From assembly GCA_013041975.1 (NCBI GenBank), contig JABDQZ010000082.1:1-6192 (forward strand): DNA of 6,192 nucleotides, given 5' to 3'. The stretch's first letter is position 1, and every line of letters starts with the position of its first letter. The DNA is from Gammaproteobacteria bacterium (GTDB lineage: Bacteria; Pseudomonadota; Gammaproteobacteria; Chromatiales; Chromatiaceae). The notes beneath the pieces were generated by a model. It ran no database searches, was not told where the DNA came from, and saw only the letters and a program-made list of their open reading frames with translations. Of this stretch, positions 1 through 5,528 are shown piece by piece. Position numbers and translations under genes: made by a program.

Positions 1-369
1 CCTATTGAGACGTCGGCAGCGTTAAAGGCGTTGGAATTTGATAATCTGGAATTCATTTCAGTTGATGATGTCGAGAGTGGATGGTTGCCCGAACAACTGG
101 GGGAAGCCAGCTATGCATGGGTGACCAAGGATAGTGTTTCCATGCTCTATGAAGCGCTGACTTCAGGCGCTGCCGTGGGTTTGCTGGAAGTGCCGGAAAT
201 AAGTGAAAGCAGGGTTTCCAGGGGAGTAAGGAATTTACTGAAAGAAAGAAAAGTGGTGGATTTTTTTCAATGGACAAGTCGGCACGAATTGCCCGAGGCC
301 CATGAAAAATTTGATGAAGCCGGACGTTGCGCGCAAGAGGTGATTACAAGGTGCCAACTCGACGATTGA
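1..369 (+). CDS. ELM1/DUF1022-family putative glycosyltransferase, C-terminal part
   Basis: The reading frame is open from the first base of the window (the first codon is a proline codon), so this is the last 122 residues of a longer protein whose N-terminus lies upstream. The diagnostic block is at about residues 38-56 of the visible part: WVTKDSVSMLYEAL, then SGAAV. It matches the conserved 'vT-DS-SM-sEA-atG-pV' signature of the ELM1 family, named after a plant mitochondrial-fission protein. In bacteria these proteins are regarded as GT-B-like putative glycosyltransferases found in LPS and surface-glycan loci, and full-length members are usually about 300-400 residues. The tail EAGRCAQEVI (about 106-115) also fits the family end. 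The next gene starts inside it with a 19-nt overlap, so the two are probably translationally coupled. The family assignment is fairly secure. The sugar donor and acceptor, and even the transferase activity, are inferred from family and context. Confidence 0.8.
   Translation, partial: PIETSAALKALEFDNLEFISVDDVESGWLPEQLGEASYAWVTKDSVSMLYEALTSGAAVGLLEVPEISESRVSRGVRNLLKERKVVDFFQWTSRHELPEAHEKFDEAGRCAQEVITRCQLDD
335..344 (+). promoter_or_regulatory. Strong Shine-Dalgarno site fixing the GTG start of the first GT4 gene
   Basis: AAGAGGTGAT lies inside the end of the ELM1-family gene and matches the anti-Shine-Dalgarno complement (AAGGAGGTGAT) apart from one missing G. It sits 6 nt before the GTG at 351, or 10 nt counted from GAGG. 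This spacing favours GTG 351 over the TTG at 327, which would place this ribosome site inside the coding region. Confidence 0.65.
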
Positions 370-1472
370 CAGTATTACAGGTATTACCAGCGCTTGAATC
401 TGGTGGAGTGGAAAAGGGAACACTTGAGGTTGCCGCTGCGCTGGTTGGGAAAGGGCATCGCTCAATGGTGATGTCTGCTGGTGGTCGCATGGTTGAAAGG
501 TTGCTGGACGTCGGCAGCGAACATTATCAGTGGCCCATTGGGAAAAAATCATTATCGACATTGTGGCTGATCCGAAAGCTCAGAAAGTTTTTTATAGAGC
601 AGCAGATCGATATTGTTCATGTACGTTCAAGGTTGCCTGCATGGATTGTCTACCTGGCCTGGAAAAGAATGGACCCGACAAGTCGGCCGCGATTTATGAC
701 CACGGTTCACGGGTTTAATTCTGTCAGTTGGTACAGTGAGATCATGCTGAGAGGGGAAAAGGTGATTGCTGTTTCCAATTCGGTGAAGCAGTATGTGATG
801 GATCATTATCCCCAGACTGAAGCAGGCCGAATTACCGTCATTCACCGCGGTATTGACCGTGAGCAGTATCCCTATGGTTTTCAGCCGCATGAAAGCTGGG
901 TTTCTGACTGGTATCAGCAGTTTCCATCGTTGGTGGAACGAAAAGTTGTCACGCTTCCTGGTCGCATCACAAGACTGAAGGGGCATGAAGACTTTGTCAG
1001 GATAATCAAAATTCTGGTCACAAAAGGTTTTCCTGTCTCGGGTATCATTGCAGGAGGCGCCGAAGAGAAAAAAAGAGAGTATTTTCAAGAGTTGCAAGCT
1101 TTGATAACAAACGAAGGTCTTACAGATAACATCATATTCACAGGGCATCGCACTGACTTAAGGGAAATAATCGCTGTTTCTGATGTGGTCTTGTCGCTGA
1201 CGCAGAAACCGGAGTCATTTGGACGTACCACGCTGGAAGCTTTAAGTATGGGAATACCGGTGTGCGGATATGCTCATGGTGGAGTCAAAGAGCAGCTGGA
1301 GGTCTTGTTACCTGAGGGCGAGGTTGATCCAGGAGATTTTGAATCAGTAAGTAATATCTTATCCAGGTGGTTTGATAATCCTCCCGCAGTGGTCAGGGAG
1401 CATGATTTTTTATTGAGCAACATGCTTGATGAAACCTTAAAGCTTTATGAAAAACTGGTCCCGCTATCATGA
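351..1472 (+). CDS. GT4-family glycosyltransferase (LPS/surface glycan)
   Basis: This is a 373-residue retaining glycosyltransferase of the GT-B fold, family GT4, expected to move a sugar from a nucleotide-sugar to a growing glycan at the cytoplasmic side of the inner membrane. The N-terminal acceptor domain begins with a beta strand and the glycine loop LPALESGGVEKGTLE (about 12-25). TTVHGF (117-122) and VIAVSNSV (138-145) are typical of its later strands. The C-terminal donor domain begins near LPGRITRLKGHEDF (202-215), with Arg205 and Lys210 at the usual diphosphate-binding positions. It carries the EX7E motif as E288-SFGRTTL-E296, followed by ALSMGIPV and GGVKE. GTG 351 was chosen over TTG 327 because of the strong upstream ribosome site and because strand 1 then starts near the N-terminus, as is usual. 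It overlaps the upstream gene by 19 nt and the downstream gene by 4 nt (ATGA). Family and fold are confident; sugar specificity is unknown. Confidence 0.9.
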   Translation: MPTRRLTVLQVLPALESGGVEKGTLEVAAALVGKGHRSMVMSAGGRMVERLLDVGSEHYQWPIGKKSLSTLWLIRKLRKFFIEQQIDIVHVRSRLPAWIVYLAWKRMDPTSRPRFMTTVHGFNSVSWYSEIMLRGEKVIAVSNSVKQYVMDHYPQTEAGRITVIHRGIDREQYPYGFQPHESWVSDWYQQFPSLVERKVVTLPGRITRLKGHEDFVRIIKILVTKGFPVSGIIAGGAEEKKREYFQELQALITNEGLTDNIIFTGHRTDLREIIAVSDVVLSLTQKPESFGRTTLEALSMGIPVCGYAHGGVKEQLEVLLPEGEVDPGDFESVSNILSRWFDNPPAVVREHDFLLSNMLDETLKLYEKLVPLS

Positions 1473-2233
1473 AAGCGTATCTGATAAACCTGGATCGGGC
1501 GAAAGACAGGCTGGAAACTTCGAGGAAAACCCTGCAACAAGCTGGTATTGAAATGGTTCGTATAGAGGCTGTTGACGGAGCATTGCTGGAGCAGCCTTAT
1601 AAAAATTATTCGCAAACCCTATATCGCCTGTTTCATGGAAAGAAAACGATACCATCGGAGCTGGGTTGCTATTTCAGCCATTTGAAAGCGATGCAAAAGT
1701 TCCTGGAAACAGATGATCAATATGCATTGATTCTTGAAGACGATATTGGTGCCGGTGCCGATAGTCGGGAAATCATTAAAGCTGCAACACAGTTTGGCGG
1801 TTATTGGGACATATTGCGGCTCAGTGGCTTGCGCAATGGTCATCCATGGAAAGTCTTGGAGTTAAAAAAAGGTTACCATTTGTGTGTCAATATGGCGCGA
1901 CAGACAGGCGCCGGCGCCTATGTTGTTAATCGCAGGGCGGCAAAAAGAATGCTCAAGGCTATGAAAACAATGAAGGTACCATATGATCATGCATTTGATC
2001 GGGAATGGTTTTATGGTTTAAAGGCGCTGTCTGTTACGCCTTTCCCGTTTGATCAGAGAGCGTTTGAGCATGCGTCTCAAATTGATGCGAGCAAGATTTA
2101 TTCGAGTCCTAAATATCCTGCATGGCAGCGATACTGGTCAGTATTTCCTTATCGTTTTGTTAACGAGGTCTCGCGTTTTATCTTCAGGTTAATGCAATAC
2201 CTGATTACAAAATCGATACTGTTGTTTAGATGA
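1469..2233 (+). CDS. GT25-family (LOS-type) glycosyltransferase
   Basis: This 254-residue protein belongs to GT25, the family of LgtB/LpsA/Lex2B-type lipooligosaccharide transferases, often beta-galactosyl- or glucosyltransferases. The N-terminus has the hallmark YLINLDRAKDR (4-14). It is followed by SELGCYFSHLKA (63-74), the metal/nucleotide-binding acidic motif LILEDDI (87-93) with E90, D91 and D92, and TGAGAYVVNRRAA (146-158). PYDHAFDREW (171-180) is probably the late catalytic-region motif. The tail from about residue 219 is rich in Arg/Lys, aromatic and aliphatic residues and may form an amphipathic membrane-binding helix; this last point is inference. The ATG start overlaps the previous stop as ATGA, with no strong Shine-Dalgarno, so translation probably depends on reinitiation after the upstream GT4 gene. 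The family is clear, but the linkage and sugar cannot be assigned from sequence. Confidence 0.9.
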   Translation: MKAYLINLDRAKDRLETSRKTLQQAGIEMVRIEAVDGALLEQPYKNYSQTLYRLFHGKKTIPSELGCYFSHLKAMQKFLETDDQYALILEDDIGAGADSREIIKAATQFGGYWDILRLSGLRNGHPWKVLELKKGYHLCVNMARQTGAGAYVVNRRAAKRMLKAMKTMKVPYDHAFDREWFYGLKALSVTPFPFDQRAFEHASQIDASKIYSSPKYPAWQRYWSVFPYRFVNEVSRFIFRLMQYLITKSILLFR

Positions 2234-2248
2234 GGCGGTAACTCACAG

Positions 2249-2986
2249 ATGAAACTGACATTCAAACAGAAAACAAGTTTTTATAATCATCTTTTCAAAG
2301 CGCTGACGCGTTCCCATCACTCCAGTCTTCAGGCGTTGCTATTTCCGATGATTGCAGACAATGGTGTGGTGCTTGATGTAGGTGGGCATGCAGGGCAGTT
2401 TACCAAGTTGTTTTCAAAAATGGTTCCTGATGGCCAGGTCTTTACATTCGAGCCTTCGGTATATTCAAGAAGTATTCTGCAAGTCATGGCAGGCTTGAAA
2501 TATTTACAGAATGTTTATGTCTTGCCCTTTGGTTTGGCAGACAAGCCGGGTCATGCAGAAATTCACACTCCGGTTAAAAAGAAAGGTAGCCTGGGGTATG
2601 GCCTGGCTTTTGTTGGTTCAAAAGACGATTATCAAAGAGAGGTGGTCTCCAGCCAGATAGTGTTGTCCAGTGTTGATCAGGTGGTAAAGGCGCTTGCAAT
2701 CAGCAGGGTGGATTTTATCAAGGCTGATATTGAAGGAGGTGAATTGTCTTTATTGCTGGGAGCAGAAGAGACGTTGAAAAAGCATAAGCCGGCCCTGCTT
2801 CTGGAAATCGATGACTTTGCTCTGGCAAGAAACAATCATAACGGAAAGCAGTTGGTGAATTATCTTTATGATCTCGGCTATAACAATATCCAGCAAATCG
2901 ATATTGATAATGCCAAAATTATTTCACCGGTTGATTTCTCGCAGGAGAAATTTAACGGTGACTATCTGTTTCGCGAACTAGACTGA
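2249..2986 (+). CDS. FkbM-family SAM-dependent methyltransferase
   Basis: This 245-residue protein has the FkbM methyltransferase layout. After about 38 N-terminal residues comes SAM-binding motif I, VVLDVGGHAGQFTKLF (40-55). The second strand is VFTFEPS (64-70), whose Glu68 should hold the SAM ribose hydroxyls. LPFGLAD (92-98) follows, then the family-specific FIKADIEGGE (156-165) and the strand LLLEI (183-187). FkbM enzymes O-methylate hydroxyls of sugars or polyketides; between glycosyltransferases the natural inference is methylation of a glycan residue, often at or near a chain end. The start follows GAGGCGG at 2232-2238, about 10 nt before the ATG, in a 15-nt gap after the GT25 gene. 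No transmembrane segment is evident, so it should act in the cytoplasm before export. The family is secure; the substrate is inferred from the neighbours. Confidence 0.9.
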   Translation: MKLTFKQKTSFYNHLFKALTRSHHSSLQALLFPMIADNGVVLDVGGHAGQFTKLFSKMVPDGQVFTFEPSVYSRSILQVMAGLKYLQNVYVLPFGLADKPGHAEIHTPVKKKGSLGYGLAFVGSKDDYQREVVSSQIVLSSVDQVVKALAISRVDFIKADIEGGELSLLLGAEETLKKHKPALLLEIDDFALARNNHNGKQLVNYLYDLGYNNIQQIDIDNAKIISPVDFSQEKFNGDYLFRELD

Positions 2987-3002
2987 GTTAGCGGGTGCGT
3001 TG

Positions 3003-4001
3003 ATGCATATTTTAATGTTTTTGGCTTCAACAGGCAGAGGTGGGGCTGAATCATTGGTAGTGAACCTGTGTAATCAGCTTATCCAGAAGCATCAGGTAAC
3101 TGTGCTGTGCTTCGAAGAGTCAGAATGGATCGATAAACTGAATAGCGGGGTTGAGCGCGTTTCTATAGGAAGAAAAAAGTCCAGACATAACCTGCTTCTT
3201 TATTTTCGAATTGCCAGATCAATAAAACGCATCAATCCGGACCTGTTACATGCGCACGGCGCCAAGGCGGCGTTCATTTTAAAAAAGCTTGAGAAAAAAC
3301 TGTCAGTTCCCCTGGTTGCGACCAAGCATAATTCCCGCAAAGGAGAAGTATTCAATAGGATAAGTCATGTCGTGGCGGTTTCTGGTGAAGTGGCTTCAAC
3401 CATTCGTCATGAAGTTGCCGTTATTTATAATGGAGTGAATGCGCGCCTGATGCCTGCCTCTGAATTGTCAGCAAACGAATTCAGAATTCTGGCTGTTGGG
3501 CGTCTGGATGAGATAAAGGGCTTCGATGTATTGGTTGCGGCAATGCACAAGCTGCCTGGGGATATCAGCTTGCAAATAGCGGGTGAAGGTGAGAAGTATG
3601 ATGCCCTGCAAAAACAAATAGCAGAACTGGGGCTGGAAAGTCGAGTGAGTCTGTTAGGGTACCAGGGTGATATACCACCATTGATGGCAGATTCCCATGT
3701 GGTCATAATTTCGTCCCACTCTGAGGGGTTCAGCCTGGTTTTGGTTGAAAGCTTTTTTTATGCAAACGTATTGCTTTCAACAAAAGTGGGTGGGGCCGAA
3801 GAGGTTCTTCCTGATGCCCTGTTATTCGATCATGAGCAGATAGCTGACAAGATAAAATCAGTTAAGGATAACTATCTGCACTATAAAAGCCTGTTTACAG
3901 ACTGCAAGTTGAAATATTCGGAACGATTTACCGTTGAGAACATGGCTGACAACTATGAACGATTTTATTTTAATGTGCTTGGGGTAAAGTCTGATGATTA
4001 A
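3003..4001 (+). CDS. GT4-family glycosyltransferase, second copy type
   Basis: This 332-residue GT-B, GT4-type retaining glycosyltransferase is clearly diverged from the GT4 at 351-1472. The N-terminal domain opens with MHILMFLASTGRGGAESLVV, whose GRGGAE loop (11-16) faces the nucleotide-sugar. LLHAHGAKAA (81-90), VVAVSGEV (123-130) and VIYNGV (140-145) lead to the interdomain linker. The donor domain starts at ILAVGRLDEIKGFDVL (162-177), with Arg167 and Lys172 at the phosphate-binding positions. IAGEGEKYDAL (192-202) follows, then the EX7E motif E241-GFSLVLV-E249 and VGGAEEVLP (262-270). ATG 3003 is preferred to the adjacent TTG 3000 because it is the stronger start and begins directly on strand 1. 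The gap to the FkbM gene is 16 nt, with only a weak purine-poor ribosome site. At 332 residues it is on the short side for GT4 but complete. Donor and acceptor are unknown. Confidence 0.9.
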   Translation: MHILMFLASTGRGGAESLVVNLCNQLIQKHQVTVLCFEESEWIDKLNSGVERVSIGRKKSRHNLLLYFRIARSIKRINPDLLHAHGAKAAFILKKLEKKLSVPLVATKHNSRKGEVFNRISHVVAVSGEVASTIRHEVAVIYNGVNARLMPASELSANEFRILAVGRLDEIKGFDVLVAAMHKLPGDISLQIAGEGEKYDALQKQIAELGLESRVSLLGYQGDIPPLMADSHVVIISSHSEGFSLVLVESFFYANVLLSTKVGGAEEVLPDALLFDHEQIADKIKSVKDNYLHYKSLFTDCKLKYSERFTVENMADNYERFYFNVLGVKSDD

Positions 4002-4004
4002 GGA
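4000..4004 (+). promoter_or_regulatory. Ribosome binding site for the class I methyltransferase
   Basis: AAGGA overlaps the stop codon of the second GT4 gene and ends 6 nt before the ATG at 4011. It supports ATG 4011 over the upstream in-frame TTG at 4005, which would leave no room for this site. Confidence 0.5.
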
Positions 4005-4010
4005 TTGCGG

Positions 4011-4736
4011 ATGAAATTACAAAATAGCGACCTGCCCTATATCACGGGCGAGGCTTTTTCCAATGGACGTGCTTTCGAGTTTGAACTTGAAGAAGAGGAT
4101 AATTTGTATCGCTCGCGCACGCAGGTGTTAACAGACCTGGTCAGGGATAAACAGATTATTCATGTCGGCTGTGTTGATCATGATGTGAAGAGCATAGAAA
4201 AGAAAATAACCAAAGGAAAATGGTTGCACAGGGAACTGGATGAGGCGGCTGAACGCTGCCTGGGTGTCGATATTAATCAAGAAGGTGTTGATTACATAAA
4301 AAATACACTTGGCTATGCCGATGTAATGGTGGCTGATGTAACAGCTGATCCTGCCGCTGAACTGCTAAATAGGAACTGGGATTATTTTCTGCTTCCAGAG
4401 GTGCTTGAGCATATTAATAATCCGGTTGATTTCCTGGAAAGACTTCATGCAAATTTCAGGGACAATGTTGGCCAGTTGGTTATTACAGTGCCAAATGCCT
4501 TTACCCCGGATAATGCGCGTTATGCACGCAAGGGAAAAGAAGTCATCAATACGGATCATCGCTATTGGTTTACGCCCTATACACTTTCCAAGGTGGTTGT
4601 GGCAGCCGGTTTTAAAGTGAACAGAATAACCATGTGTCGGCACGGCAAGGTAAAGAAACGTTCGGTTTTCAAAAACCGCTGGTTTAGCCGCCATCCGTTG
4701 ATGCGTAGTGATATTGTTATGCTGCTGGATTTTTAA
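4011..4736 (+). CDS. Class I SAM-dependent methyltransferase with variant SAM motif
   Basis: This 241-residue protein has the order of elements of a Rossmann-type class I methyltransferase, but motif I is unusual. IIHVGCVDH (49-57) replaces the common acidic-x-G-x-G-x-G pattern: His51 sits where Asp/Glu is expected and only the first glycine is kept. From memory, the HVGCVDH ... WLHREL (71-76) ... GVDIN (85-89) pattern recurs in a methyltransferase subfamily common in surface-glycan loci, so it looks like a lineage trait rather than damage. LLPEVLEHINNPVDFL (127-142) is the usual strand-4 region. ITVPNAF (158-164) is strand 5, and DHRYWFTPYTL (182-192) resembles the 'H-w-f-t/s-p-t-L' segment of sugar and ubiquinone-type methyltransferases. 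The C-terminal 40 residues are strongly basic. It begins 9 nt after the second GT4 gene and ends the operon. It probably methylates a glycan intermediate; the substrate is not known. Confidence 0.8.
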   Translation: MKLQNSDLPYITGEAFSNGRAFEFELEEEDNLYRSRTQVLTDLVRDKQIIHVGCVDHDVKSIEKKITKGKWLHRELDEAAERCLGVDINQEGVDYIKNTLGYADVMVADVTADPAAELLNRNWDYFLLPEVLEHINNPVDFLERLHANFRDNVGQLVITVPNAFTPDNARYARKGKEVINTDHRYWFTPYTLSKVVVAAGFKVNRITMCRHGKVKKRSVFKNRWFSRHPLMRSDIVMLLDF

Positions 4737-4745
4737 TGGAGGCTA

Positions 4746-5438
4746 TCAGCCCTGTTTTAATCGCGCAGGGTATGAAATCAGGAACAGGCTTAAAAATAAA
4801 GCAATACATAATTCACGGAATTCGCTGCTGCCCAGCAGCTCCCTAATCTCATAAATTTCCGACCAGCCGGCAAATCGTACCAATGTGAAAATCATTGCGG
4901 CTGACATCAAGGCAGGTAGCGGGAAAATCCATTGTCTCCATTGACTGGAGGCTTCTTTTTTAAAGATCAGGCTAGCAAGAGGCAGTATCAGGCCGCCGAA
5001 AAATATCCAGAGTTCAACAAGCGTGCGGGGCTTCTGGTCAAGCCAGGTGCTGGTATTGTGCAGGTTGGTTTCGTTCTGGTCATTGATCTCTGAAAAGGCC
5101 TGGGGCGTTTCCCATTCAAAATACCATTGCCCCCAGCTGATTTCTTCTCCTGCAAAGTAAATGCAGGCCAGTACCCAGGCCAGAAGCCAGTATGCTGTCC
5201 ACCATGGCTGCATCTGTTTGCGGTTGCGGATAAAAAACAGCAATCCAAGAATAATTCCGGGGATCAGGACAAGCACGGTAAGGTTTTCAATCAGCCCACC
5301 GCCTTCAACATGATCCTTTGACGTGTACAAGGCCATCTGGGAAGGATCAGTTATGGTGATAAAAACCATATAGCCGAAAAGCAGCCAGGGTAAGCTGTGT
5401 GAGATTGCAGAAAACCACAATGGGGTCGTCGGGCGCAT
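4746..5438 (-). CDS. Uncharacterised multi-pass membrane protein with AGEEISWGQ motif
   Basis: I do not recognise a characterised function. The 230-residue protein has about six hydrophobic segments, near residues 14-32, 50-70, 80-97, 141-159, 170-190 and 208-223, so it is an integral inner-membrane protein. Between helices 3 and 4 is a dense polar block: AGEEISWGQ (96-104), WETP (109-112) and INDQNETNLHN (118-128). A second charged segment, EIYEIRELLGSSEFREL (194-210), precedes the last helix. From memory, similar GEEISWGQ/NLHN proteins occur widely as hypothetical membrane proteins, which would suggest a conserved active or binding site on one membrane face; that is inference. ATG 5438 is the furthest possible start, since an in-frame stop lies at 5472-5474 (minus sense) with no start codon between. 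No clear Shine-Dalgarno precedes it. It is convergent with the glycan operon, 9 nt apart, and divergent from the PAP2 gene. Confidence 0.8.
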   Translation of the reverse strand: MRPTTPLWFSAISHSLPWLLFGYMVFITITDPSQMALYTSKDHVEGGGLIENLTVLVLIPGIILGLLFFIRNRKQMQPWWTAYWLLAWVLACIYFAGEEISWGQWYFEWETPQAFSEINDQNETNLHNTSTWLDQKPRTLVELWIFFGGLILPLASLIFKKEASSQWRQWIFPLPALMSAAMIFTLVRFAGWSEIYEIRELLGSSEFRELCIALFLSLFLISYPARLKQG

Positions 5439-5470
5439 ATAATCAGGAAAGCCGAATAAATTAAAAAAGT

Positions 5471-5500
5471 ATTATAGAATAAGTAACATATTTATATTCA
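5471..5500 (-). promoter_or_regulatory. Candidate promoter of the membrane-protein gene
   Basis: Read on the minus strand, 5476-5471 is a perfect TATAAT -10 hexamer. The best -35 match, TGAATA (5500-5495), is poor (3 of 6) at 18 nt spacing. A start point near 5464 would leave a leader of about 25 nt. The surrounding DNA is very AT-rich, so chance TATAAT matches are more likely here and the call rests mainly on position. Confidence 0.4.
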
Positions 5501-5518
5501 GGCACTCAAGGCTATAAT
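5491..5518 (+). promoter_or_regulatory. Candidate promoter of the PAP2 phosphatase gene
   Basis: A perfect TATAAT -10 hexamer lies at 5513-5518, with TTTATA (5491-5496, 4 of 6 matches to TTGACA) 16 nt upstream. Transcription would start near 5525, only about 4 nt before the first ATG at 5529, implying an almost leaderless mRNA. Consistent with that, no Shine-Dalgarno is visible before the start codon. Confidence 0.45.
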
Positions 5519-5528
5519 GGCCTAAATA

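Noticed and set aside
9..519. 13-bp exact repeat GACGTCGGCAGCG at 9-21 and 507-519.
   Set aside because: Both copies are in coding sequence in different genes, there is no further similarity around them, and one such match in a 6-kb window is not surprising.
627..1148. Long minus-strand open frame opposite the first GT4 gene.
   Set aside because: It is antisense to a clear GT4 gene with intact motifs, and its translation has a composition with no recognisable domain.
1906..1919. Perfect 14-bp palindrome AGGCGCCGGCGCCT.
   Set aside because: It lies within the GT25 gene and encodes the conserved Gly-Ala-Gly-Ala stretch, so repeated Gly/Ala codons explain it without a binding site.
2234..2241. 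GGCGGTAA resembling the RfaH ops element (GGCGGTAG) just before the FkbM start.
   Set aside because: Only seven bases match, it is inside the operon rather than in a 5' leader, and it overlaps the ribosome-binding region. A 7-base match is expected by chance about once in a window this size.
3476..3489. Two adjacent EcoRI-like hexamers (GAATTCAGAATTC).
   Set aside because: A short chance duplication inside the second GT4 gene with no wider repeat.
3425..3706. Minus-strand open frame opposite the second GT4 gene.
   Set aside because: It covers the GT4 donor-domain region on the other strand and is rich in Ser/Pro, as expected for a shadow frame.
4739..4758. Possible intrinsic terminator at the operon end (GGCT-ATC-AGCC then TGTTTT).
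   Set aside because: The stem is four base pairs with at most one more across a bulge, and the T-run is four bases, too weak to call as a feature.
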